A stretch of DNA of 38,633 nt, from IMG/VR virus record IMGVR_UViG_3300045286_000101, positions 1 through 38,633 of that record; one strand, written 5' to 3'. Below, one piece after another: positions 33,826 to 38,633 of this stretch. The position numbers and the translations under genes were made by a program. Position 1 is the first letter of the stretch. Every line of letters starts with the position of its first letter. Below the pieces are notes generated by a model. It did not search any database and was not told the origin of the DNA. It saw nothing but the letters and a program-made list of their open reading frames with translations. Origin of the DNA: a virus.

Positions 33826-33885
33826 CTCCCGGTGGGGTGCTGCGGGCAGTCGTCCCCAGCTGCTCCCTGCGCGCCCCACCGGGAG
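33826..33885 (+). promoter_or_regulatory. Long inverted repeat that covers a ribosome site
   Basis: CTCCCGGTGGGG at 33826-33837 pairs perfectly with CCCCACCGGGAG at 33874-33885, extendable by three more pairs inwards. The right arm contains the GGGAGG of the gene at 33891. In RNA this would sequester the ribosome site; in DNA it lies between the antisense lipoprotein promoter and the rightward gene. Confidence 0.7.
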
Positions 33886-33890
33886 GTCTG

Positions 33891-34178
33891 ATGCGTCCCG
33901 AACATGAGTGGCCTGCGGTCGCTGAGCCGCCGGACCCGTTACCCGCGGCGGCGGACGGCGCGTTACGCGACGCCCGCATCGCCTTATGGGCCGACCTCTG
34001 GCAACGGGTCGAACGGTACGAGAAGCAACGCGACCAGCTGACCGCGCTCATGGACGCGGTCGCGGTGCTGCTCGCCGAATCGCCCCGCACGTTCAAGGTG
34101 CGACGTCTCGAACGTCGCCTCGCCCGGCTGCAGGCCGGTGAAGTGACCCGTACTGGCCGACCCCGGAAGGACCACTGA
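33891..34178 (+). CDS. Small coiled-coil protein, unknown
   Basis: The 95-residue protein starts at ATG 33891 with GGGAGG upstream. A Pro-rich start is followed by a continuous charged helix (ALWADLWQRVERYEKQRDQL, then AVAVLLAESPRTFKVRRLERRL). The gene starts a short rightward operon with the papain-like and Rpf-like genes. No family is recognised. Confidence 0.72.
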   Translation: MRPEHEWPAVAEPPDPLPAAADGALRDARIALWADLWQRVERYEKQRDQLTALMDAVAVLLAESPRTFKVRRLERRLARLQAGEVTRTGRPRKDH

Positions 34179-34447
34179 TGCCTCTCCTCGACTGGCGCCA
34201 AAACCACGACCTCCGCGCGTTCGCGTGGATTGCACGAGGGTGTCGAGGTCGGCACGTCGAAGGCATGGCCCCTGGGACCGGTTTACTTGACCAAGGACCC
34301 GACGGGTCATGTGTCGGTCACGGCTTCGCCGCCGCGGTCTCCGCGGTGCATCCCGGTGTGAACCACCACACCGCGCTCGCCTACTACGAACTCGCCACCA
34401 GCCGCGACCCGTACGTGGAACGGGTCACGGTCGTCGCATACCCGTAG
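34178..34447 (+). CDS. Truncated papain-like cysteine peptidase
   Basis: The 89-residue protein starts at ATG 34178 (TGATG). LLDQGPDGSCVGHGFAAAV carries the oxyanion Gln (Q39) and nucleophile Cys (C45) seen in papain-fold proteins of actinophages, followed by the ALAYYELATSRDP helix. It then stops at 34447; the domain with the catalytic His and Asn (another 120-150 residues in the family) is missing in all nearby frames. It is either a remnant or a binding-only fragment. Confidence 0.68.
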   Translation: MPLLDWRQNHDLRAFAWIARGCRGRHVEGMAPGTGLLDQGPDGSCVGHGFAAAVSAVHPGVNHHTALAYYELATSRDPYVERVTVVAYP

Positions 34448-34495
34448 CGTCTCCGGGGTCGAGGCGCCTTCCCCTCACACATAGGTGCTCCCGTC

Positions 34496-35008
34496 ATGTT
34501 CCGACGTGTTGTGTTCCCGCTGCTGTTGTTGACCGCGCTCGCGCTCATCATCCCGACCCTCCGTCACGCCCCCGCCTCCAAGGCGGGGGTTCTCTCGTCT
34601 CTGGGGCCGGATGTCCCGGCCTACCAGCTCGACGGCCTCAACGAGACAGTGACCCGCGCCGGCATGTACGCGCACCTCGTCGCACAGCAGGAGGCGGCGG
34701 CCGAAGCGCGACGCGCGGTCGAAGTTGCGCGGACACGAGCAACTCAACCGAACCGAACACCTGCTCTCAACCCGAGAACGGGTGTAAACTGGGACGGGAT
34801 TGCACGCTGCGAGACGGGGAGCAACTGGCAGCATCAGACCCGTTACGACGGTGGTCTCGGAATCCTTCATGCTGCATGGATCGAGTTCGGTGGCCGCGAC
34901 TTCGCCGAGTACGGGTCGCAGGCCTCTCGTGCACAGCAGATCGTGGTGGCGGAACGGATCTATGCCCGGTATGGGTTGAGCGGTTGGGGTTGCCGGGCCT
35001 ACGGGTGA
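34496..35008 (+). CDS. Secreted Rpf-like transglycosylase
   Basis: The 170-residue protein starts at ATG 34496 (AGGTG upstream). Residues 1-30 are a signal peptide (FRRVVFPLLLLTALALIIP). A coiled-coil linker follows (HLVAQQEAAAEARRAVEVAR), then an Rpf/transglycosylase-like domain at 98-170: NWDGIARCETGSNW with catalytic E106, YDGGLGILHAAWIEFGG and a WGC near the end (C105-C166 disulfide). Rpf proteins cleave actinobacterial peptidoglycan and can wake dormant cells. It is secreted rather than virion-like and lies outside the lysis cassette. Confidence 0.85.
   Translation: MFRRVVFPLLLLTALALIIPTLRHAPASKAGVLSSLGPDVPAYQLDGLNETVTRAGMYAHLVAQQEAAAEARRAVEVARTRATQPNRTPALNPRTGVNWDGIARCETGSNWQHQTRYDGGLGILHAAWIEFGGRDFAEYGSQASRAQQIVVAERIYARYGLSGWGCRAYG
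34569..34600 (+). terminator. Intrinsic terminator-like hairpin inside the Rpf signal-peptide region
   Basis: CCCCCGCC (34569-34576), loop TCCAA, GGCGGGGG (34582-34589) is a perfect 8-bp GC stem, followed by TTCTCTCGTCT. It lies about 70 bases into the coding region. It could end or attenuate rightward late transcription while the gene is still readable. Confidence 0.7.
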
Positions 35009-35178
35009 CGTCCCGTCTCGGTCGCCCACTGGTCGATGGTGGGCCAGTCCCAGCATGGACGGCCACCGACCGTCCATTGAGGGTCGGGGAGGAGGCCACG
35101 GTGCCGCCACTGGTCGACGGTCGCGCGTGCGACGTCGAGCCGTGCGGCCATCTCGACGAGCCCGACCGGGTCAGTCAC
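34999..35178 (-). CDS. Small HTH DNA-binding protein
   Basis: The 59-residue protein starts at GTG 35178, in a GTGA overlap with the upstream gene on the same strand. VEMAARLDVARATVDQWRHR is a helix-turn-helix of the MerR/AlpA-excisionase type, followed by a wing with PCWDWPTIDQWATETG. It is the last gene of the leftward operon and converges on the end of the Rpf gene (10-base overlap). It may be the operon's own regulator or a phage repressor/excisionase. Confidence 0.7.
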   Translation of the reverse strand: MTDPVGLVEMAARLDVARATVDQWRHRGLLPDPQWTVGGRPCWDWPTIDQWATETGRHP

Positions 35179-35393
35179 CCAAACTCCCCGCCGGACACCT
35201 GAGCGTCGCCGTACACCCGAGCGTCGCCGTACACCCAAGCGGTTGGTGCGACTGCCACGCGGTCGGCGACCCATCCGCCGATGGTGCCGTCGGGGTTGGT
35301 GTGTTGGTGGGCGGGGCCGGGTCCGTCGCCGAAGTCGTAGGTGGTCATCATTGTGGGGTGGTGCGGAGTTGGACGACTTGAGCGGGTGGTCAT
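35175..35393 (-). CDS. Hexapeptide-repeat (beta-helix) protein
   Basis: The 72-residue protein is given the ATG start at 35393, which has GGGAG upstream; ATG 35411, in an ATGA overlap, is an alternative adding six residues. The C-terminal half is a run of hexapeptide-type repeats (GGWVAD, RVAVAP, TAWVYG, DARVYG, DAQVSG) expected to form a small left-handed beta-helix. Two codon-level units are an exact DNA duplication (18 bp twice at 35201-35236). No function is known. Confidence 0.72.
   Translation of the reverse strand: MTTRSSRPTPHHPTMMTTYDFGDGPGPAHQHTNPDGTIGGWVADRVAVAPTAWVYGDARVYGDAQVSGGEFG
35201..35236. repeat. Perfect 18-bp tandem repeat
   Basis: gagcgtcgccgtacaccc occurs twice head to tail (35201-35218, 35219-35236). 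It encodes six residues of the hexapeptide repeat on the minus strand and looks like a recent duplication. Confidence 0.85.
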
Positions 35394-35407
35394 GGTGTCT
35401 CCCTTGG

Positions 35408-35638
35408 TCATGCGGTGTAGGCGTCGATCGCGTCGCCGAGCGAGTCGGCGGTGATTGTGCTGGTCGACTCCCACCGCTCATCGGACCGTGTCCACACGGT
35501 GTAGTCAGTGTCGATGGTCTTCGCTGAGATGAGGGTCTGTCCGTCGTCGGAGGTGGCGCAGGCGACTCGTCCCATCCAGGGGGCGGGTCGGCCGACCTCG
35601 ATCGTCCAACCGGGTCGGTGTGTGGTCTCGTCAGTCAT
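35408..35638 (-). CDS. Small beta-rich protein, unknown (first gene of leftward operon)
   Basis: The 76-residue form starts at ATG 35638 after AGGGAGAAGG. An 87-residue form could start at ATG 35671, located about 7 bases downstream of the promoter -10, that is at the predicted first base of a leaderless mRNA. The sequence (TIEVGRPAPWMGRVACATSD, AKTIDTDYTVWTRSD) suggests a small beta fold. It has no known family. Strong promoter and ribosome site mean it is probably well expressed, perhaps in a lysogen. Confidence 0.72.
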   Translation of the reverse strand: MTDETTHRPGWTIEVGRPAPWMGRVACATSDDGQTLISAKTIDTDYTVWTRSDERWESTSTITADSLGDAIDAYTA

Positions 35639-35797
35639 GGTGCCTTCTCCCTTGTTGGTCTCTGTCTCCATGTGTAGAGAATATCACGACAGGCTGGGAG
35701 TGTCAAGCACAATCCGCGAGATTTCTCCTACAGTCCCCCAGAATCCTGCCGATAGACGGGGCCGACGGGGAAACACCCCGCCCGAAAGGACCCTACG
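35639..35797. promoter_or_regulatory. Divergent intergenic region
   Basis: The 159 bp between the leftward operon and the LPxTG gene hold the leftward promoter, a CGGGG-AAACA-CCCCG hairpin at 35766-35780 in the leader of the rightward gene, and an AAAGGA ribosome site. A weak rightward -10 (TACAGT, 35729-35734) lacks a good -35. Confidence 0.55.
35678..35706 (-). promoter_or_regulatory. Sigma70-type promoter of the leftward operon
   Basis: On the minus strand a perfect -35 TTGACA (35701-35706) is followed after exactly 17 bases by -10 TATTCT (35678-35683). The predicted transcription start falls at about 35671, on or next to an in-frame ATG. This is the best promoter in the window and points away from the LPxTG gene. 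Confidence 0.82.
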
Positions 35798-36382
35798 ATG
35801 AGACTCTCCCGGCTCCTCGCCGCCGCGTTCACCGCCGGTGGCCTCTGGCTCGCCTTCCCCGTCAACGCTTGGGGGAACGACGTCAACGCGGCCACGTTGA
35901 CCTGTACCGGCTGGACCGTCACCTACACCCACTTCCCCACACAGCCCGTCCCTGTGACGGTCCTCCTCGACTACCCGAACGGTCACCGTGACGCTCACAT
36001 AGCGACCACGGGCCCGTCTGGGGTCCTCTCAGGCCGGTCGCCGTGGACCGGGACCGGGACTGCCGGCCTGACCGTCTTGTGGAATGTCGGCGGCCCGCAC
36101 CACTACTCGGTGACCGCGCGGCTCGACTGTCCGCCACCCACCACCACCACGAGCAGCACGACGAGCACGACGAGCACGACGGTGCCGACGAGTACGACCA
36201 CGAGCCCGCCGACCTCGACCGTCCCACCCTCGAGCGTCCCGCCGACCTCCGCCCCGCCGGGACCGCCGGCCGGGTTGCCGCCGACGGGCGCGTCCGGGTC
36301 CGAGATCGCGGTCGGTGTGACCGGTGCGCTCCTCGTCGCTGCTGGACTCATCCTGGTCCGAGGGACCCGACCGGTGCGGTAG
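35798..36382 (+). CDS. Secreted LPxTG-type cell-wall-anchored protein
   Basis: The 194-residue protein starts at ATG 35798. It has a signal peptide (RLSRLLAAAFTAGGLWLAFP, cut near residue 26), a small beta domain with one Cys pair (C36, C111), a Thr/Ser/Pro-rich stalk (about 113-157), then the sortase signal LPPTG at 160-164, a membrane helix (EIAVGVTGALLVAAGLILV) and a basic tail RGTRPVR. It should be attached to the host wall by the host sortase. This is unusual for a phage; likely roles are surface conversion or superinfection exclusion. Confidence 0.87.
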   Translation: MRLSRLLAAAFTAGGLWLAFPVNAWGNDVNAATLTCTGWTVTYTHFPTQPVPVTVLLDYPNGHRDAHIATTGPSGVLSGRSPWTGTGTAGLTVLWNVGGPHHYSVTARLDCPPPTTTTSSTTSTTSTTVPTSTTTSPPTSTVPPSSVPPTSAPPGPPAGLPPTGASGSEIAVGVTGALLVAAGLILVRGTRPVR

Positions 36383-36415
36383 ACGGGTGAACCGCGTGAA
36401 GGTGGACTGTCCCGA

Positions 36416-36547
36416 GTGCGGCGCCGTCTGGTTGATGGCCTGGCGGTTCACCCTCACGGTTGTGGTTGCGGCCGGGAGACGGTCCGGGCGTGTTCGGCTC
36501 GGATCGCGGCGGTTTGCAACGGGCTGGCCACGCTCGGTGATATCTAG
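36416..36547 (+). CDS. Possible small Cys-rich protein
   Basis: A 43-residue frame from GTG 36416 reads VRRRLVDGLAVHPHGCGCGR and later CSARIAAVCNGLATLGDI, with four cysteines. In another frame, just upstream, lies VDCPECGAVW, which has a zinc-ribbon look. The two could be parts of one gene split by an indel. The ribosome site is weak, and the 210 bp between 36383 and 36592 show nothing else apart from the repeat and promoter described below. Confidence 0.3.
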   Translation: MRRRLVDGLAVHPHGCGCGRETVRACSARIAAVCNGLATLGDI

Positions 36548-36572
36548 AAGAAGTGCTTGCAATCTGGAAGAA
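36543..36572 (+). repeat. TCTRGAAGAA direct repeats upstream of the BldC-like gene
   Basis: TCTAGAAGAA (36543-36552) and TCTGGAAGAA (36563-36572) are exactly 20 bp apart and flank or overlap the TTGCAA -35-like element. They are candidate operator sites for the DNA-binding protein encoded at 36593. Confidence 0.55.
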
Positions 36573-36585
36573 CCCGTGCCAGTCT
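36557..36585 (+). promoter_or_regulatory. Possible early rightward promoter
   Basis: TTGCAA (36557-36562), 17-base spacer, then CAGTCT (36580-36585), seven bases before the GTG at 36593. The -10 is poor, but spacing suggests a leaderless transcript starting the early operon that runs through the circular junction. Confidence 0.4.
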
Positions 36586-36592
36586 GCCGTCC

Positions 36593-36784
36593 GTGCCCGA
36601 GTTCGACTACTCACCGACGGCCGCCGCCCAGTACCTCGGAGTCCACCTCTCGACCCTGAAGCGGTGGGCGCGCGAAGGCCGCGTCGCCGGCTTCCGCACT
36701 CCCGGCGGCCACTGGAAGTTCTCCAAGGCTGACCTCGACGCCTTCCTCGCCGCCGGGCGCACCGAGCCGGAGAACGTCGCATGA
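36593..36784 (+). CDS. BldC/excisionase-like HTH protein
   Basis: The 63-residue protein starts at GTG 36593 (no ribosome site; possibly leaderless). It is a single winged HTH of the MerR/BldC superfamily: YSPTAAAQYLGVHLSTLKRW followed by the wing AREGRVAGFRTPGGHWKF and ADLDAFLAA. Such proteins serve as excisionases, repressors or developmental regulators. As the first gene of the early operon it is a good candidate for an early switch. Confidence 0.85.
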   Translation: MPEFDYSPTAAAQYLGVHLSTLKRWAREGRVAGFRTPGGHWKFSKADLDAFLAAGRTEPENVA

Positions 36785-37179
36785 CGCCCGTCTGCGCCGT
36801 CCAAGGCTGCCCGGACCCGGCTCGGACACGCGGGTGGTGCCACGCTCACTACACCCGCTGGCGTCGAACCGGCCGACCCACACCGCCCACCCGCGAGGAG
36901 CGGTTCTGGGCGAAGGTCGAGATCACCGACACCTGCTGGCTTTGGATCGCCGGAACAACCCACGACGGCTACGGGCACTTCTGGATCGGTGAGACCCACG
37001 TTGGCGCCCACCGGTACGCGTACGAGCTTCTTGTCGGGCCGATCCCTGCGGGGCTAGACCTGGACCACATCTGCTGCGTGACTCGCTGCGTGCGGCCGGA
37101 CCATCTCCGACCGATGACGCGCGAGGCGAACGTCAGTCGAGCGCGTCGGTTGTACGAGGCACGGAGGGCAGCGGCATGA
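36781..37179 (+). CDS. HNH endonuclease paralogue, missing the central Asn
   Basis: The 132-residue protein starts at ATG 36781 (ATGA overlap). It shares with the protein at 1082 the N-terminal zinc motif (C5, C10, C20, H23), CWLWIAG, AHRYAYELLVGPIPAGL and the DH pair (D95-H96). The core reads TRCVRPDHL, so the usual Asn of HNH is Arg (R105), while H108 remains. It also lacks the C-terminal Cys cluster. It may be less active or bind DNA without cutting. Confidence 0.82.
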   Translation: MTPVCAVQGCPDPARTRGWCHAHYTRWRRTGRPTPPTREERFWAKVEITDTCWLWIAGTTHDGYGHFWIGETHVGAHRYAYELLVGPIPAGLDLDHICCVTRCVRPDHLRPMTREANVSRARRLYEARRAAA

Positions 37180-37523
37180 GCGGCTCCCGCTTCCGTCCGG
37201 GCGGGCCGATCGGCCCAGCACCGCGCGTCGTCGTCAACCTCGACGACTTCCCCCTGCTCACCAGCACCGAGGCTGCCCGCGCGCTCGGGCGGCGCATCGC
37301 CGAACTCGACGACGTGCCGTCGGTCGCGGGACCGACCGGCACCCGCCGCTACCGGGCTGACATCGTCGACTGGATCGCGTACCGCGACCGCACGGGACTC
37401 ACCCCGAACGTGCGGCGCGCGCCGGAGTCGGCGTTCGACAACTCGGCGCGCGCCCTCGGCTACGTCCTCGTCGCCGCCATCGTGGTCGTCGCCGGTTTCG
37501 CGACCTGGCTGGTGATCCGGTGA
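37176..37523 (+). CDS. Tail-anchored protein with HTH-like N-terminus
   Basis: The 115-residue protein starts at ATG 37176 (ATGA overlap). The middle (FPLLTSTEAARALGRRIAEL, then TGTRRYRADIVDWIAYRDR) resembles a degenerate MerR/excisionase helix-turn-helix, and residues about 90-115 are one C-terminal membrane helix (YVLVAAIVVVAGFATWLVIR). A membrane-tethered DNA-binding protein is unusual in phages; the HTH reading is tentative. Confidence 0.68.
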   Translation: MSGSRFRPGGPIGPAPRVVVNLDDFPLLTSTEAARALGRRIAELDDVPSVAGPTGTRRYRADIVDWIAYRDRTGLTPNVRRAPESAFDNSARALGYVLVAAIVVVAGFATWLVIR

Positions 37524-37741
37524 CTCCGGCGCAGGTCATCCTCAACGAGGCCAACGCGATCCGCGTCGTCCGCCGCTGGCGCGCGCCCGGCAAGCCGTAC
37601 CGCGCCCGCCACCTCCAGCGCGCCGTCTGCGTCGTGCGACGCGCGTACCCGCACGGCCGGATGCCGCGGCCGCTCATCGACGCGCTCACGAGCCTCGGCC
37701 ACTACGCCAACGACCCGCGCTCACCGAGGCGACCACGATGA
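37520..37741 (+). CDS. Small basic protein, unknown
   Basis: The 73-residue protein starts at GTG 37520 (GTGA overlap). It is very basic (RVVRRWRAPGKPYRARHLQR), so nucleic-acid binding is plausible. It lies between two membrane-associated proteins in the early operon and has no recognised domain. Confidence 0.65.
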   Translation: MTPAQVILNEANAIRVVRRWRAPGKPYRARHLQRAVCVVRRAYPHGRMPRPLIDALTSLGHYANDPRSPRRPR

Positions 37742-38127
37742 CTGCGACCGTCGAGTCGACGCGCGCCCGCCGGTCGTTCCGTCCCCTCGCGAGCGTCACC
37801 ATCGGCGTCCTCGTTTACGCGTCGCTCCCGTGGCTCCACGCGCGCGGCATGGACTTCCTCGACTGGTGTGGTGATGCGCTTCCGTTCGTCACCGTCTGCG
37901 GCCTCCTCGGCGGCGTCGTCCTCTTCGTGTTCTGGCCTGACCGTGACCGGTTCGCGCGTCGATCGGGGGTGAGCCGACCCGACCTGCCCCGGGGATCTGG
38001 CTTCCCCCGATCGGCGGACGGCCCGGTCCAGACGCGTCGTCAGCCGCCGACACGGCCAACGCGTGCGCGCGCCATTGGGGACACGCGCCGACGGCCGTCC
38101 AACTCGCGACAGGACTTCTGGCTCTAA
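37738..38127 (+). CDS. Small membrane protein
   Basis: The 129-residue protein starts at ATG 37738 (ATGA overlap). Two membrane segments (SVTIGVLVYASLPWL at about 20-34 and LPFVTVCGLLGGVVLFVFW at about 48-66) are joined by a short acidic loop, and the C-terminal half is a disordered, Arg-rich cytoplasmic tail. The function is unknown; early membrane proteins often alter host metabolism or exclude other phages. Confidence 0.7.
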   Translation: MTATVESTRARRSFRPLASVTIGVLVYASLPWLHARGMDFLDWCGDALPFVTVCGLLGGVVLFVFWPDRDRFARRSGVSRPDLPRGSGFPRSADGPVQTRRQPPTRPTRARAIGDTRRRPSNSRQDFWL

Positions 38128-38151
38128 CGCCAGCGGGGGAGGCAACAGACC

Positions 38152-38633
38152 ATGACCGCCACATTCACCGACGACGCTCGCGAACGCCTCCAAGCGTTCC
38201 TCGCCACACACCACATCGCCGCCGGACTCGGCACCGAAGAAGAGGCCTGCAGCATCGCCGCGATCAACCTCGCGCTGACCGGCACCCTCACCGACGACAT
38301 CCCCGACTGCATGTCCTACGTGATCGGCCGATGGATCATCGGCGTCCAGGACCGCATGCCCGACACGATGCGGAACTCGGACCGGTGGAAGGCGCTGCTC
38401 GTCGACGCTGCTGGCACCGGCCGCGATCACGAGACCGAGCGGTTCCGGCTCCTGTGCCAGTGGATGAACGACAAGGTGCTCGCGACGGTGCAGCCCGTCG
38501 CGGATGCTGGCGGGTTCGGTGCTGAGTGGCGGGCGATGATCGAGACGGGTTCGCGTGCCGGGCGTGCCGGGGCCGCCGGGGCCGCCAGGGCCGCCGAGGC
38601 CGCCCAGGCGGCCTGGGCCGCCGGGGCCGCCCA
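38152..38633 (+). CDS. Conserved phage protein with Ala-rich repeat (N-terminal part; continues at base 1)
   Basis: ATG 38152 follows GGGGGAGG. The visible 160 residues begin TDDARERLQAFLATHHIAAG and include LGTEEEACSIAAINLALTGTL, DDIPDCMSYVIGRWIIGVQD and HETERFRLLCQWMNDKVLAT, a conserved helical protein seen in several phages but of unknown role. The AAX repeat begins near residue 133. The frame runs off the end and resumes at base 1, ending at 222. At this end the repeat reads EAAQAAWAAG rather than EAAWAAWAAG. Confidence 0.78.
   Translation, partial: MTATFTDDARERLQAFLATHHIAAGLGTEEEACSIAAINLALTGTLTDDIPDCMSYVIGRWIIGVQDRMPDTMRNSDRWKALLVDAAGTGRDHETERFRLLCQWMNDKVLATVQPVADAGGFGAEWRAMIETGSRAGRAGAAGAARAAEAAQAAWAAGAA
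38506..38604 (+). repeat. Terminal direct repeat, right copy
   Basis: These 99 bases are identical to bases 1-99. After 38604 the last 29 bases diverge from the left copy within the 9-bp repeat, so the two ends represent different repeat variants or an assembly ambiguity. Confidence 0.85.

Noticed and set aside
35055-35077. ATGGACGG/CCGTCCAT perfect inverted repeat
   Set aside because: It lies in the coding region of the small HTH gene with a 7-base loop; an autoregulatory site is possible, but 8-bp repeats of this kind are expected by chance in GC-rich coding DNA.
1-38633. CRISPR arrays, tRNA or rRNA genes
   Set aside because: No regularly spaced repeats of suitable length and no cloverleaf-like segments were noticed in the few non-coding stretches; a tRNA scan would settle the latter.

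Overview
The window is essentially one complete genome of a tailed bacteriophage with siphovirus architecture, assembled as a circle and cut open inside a gene. The first 99 bases reappear exactly at 38506-38604, so the unit genome is about 38.5 kb, and the gene that starts at 38152 continues at base 1. GC content is high, GTG starts are very common and most genes overlap by 1-4 bases. A WhiB-type regulator, a BldC-like DNA-binding protein, an Rpf-type lytic transglycosylase, an LPxTG surface protein and promoters that could give leaderless mRNAs all point to an actinobacterial host. The Thr/Pro-rich stalk of the LPxTG protein would suit an Acidimicrobiia-like host, but that is only a guess. 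No integrase, DNA polymerase, tRNA or CRISPR array was seen.

Layout (all genes on + unless stated). 36.6-38.6 kb and 0-7.1 kb form the early/DNA arm: BldC/excisionase-like protein, HNH endonuclease, small membrane proteins, an Ala-rich repeat protein across the junction, RecB-like nuclease, a second HNH endonuclease, an RDF-like protein, Holliday junction resolvase, WhiB, MerR-like protein and a RepA-like ATPase/helicase. 7.1-14.3 kb is packaging and head: HNH, small and large terminase, SPP1-type portal, MuF-like protein, scaffold, HK97-fold capsid and two connectors. 14.25-16.43 kb is an inserted block of three glycosyltransferases of three different folds or families. 16.4-20.4 kb finishes the neck and tail: connector, tail terminator, tail tube, a frameshifted tail assembly chaperone and the tape measure.

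20.4-33.7 kb holds the tail tip, fibres and lysis genes. It is rich in carbohydrate-active proteins: a glycoside hydrolase-PKD-baseplate fusion, a pectate-lyase-like beta-helix spike, a second TIM-barrel glycosidase-like protein and a fibre carrying an SGNH esterase. A probable lysis cassette (putative endolysin and two small membrane proteins) sits among them at 24.9-26.3 kb.

33.6-36.4 kb is an envelope-directed accessory island. It has a short antisense lipoprotein candidate, a truncated papain-like protein, a secreted Rpf-like enzyme with a terminator-like hairpin inside its signal-peptide coding region, a leftward three-gene operon driven by a near-consensus sigma70-type promoter, and a secreted protein with a C-terminal LPPTG sortase signal. 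These could act on the host surface, for example in superinfection exclusion, lysogenic conversion or growth stimulation. This island and the glycosyltransferase block are the most unusual parts of the genome.
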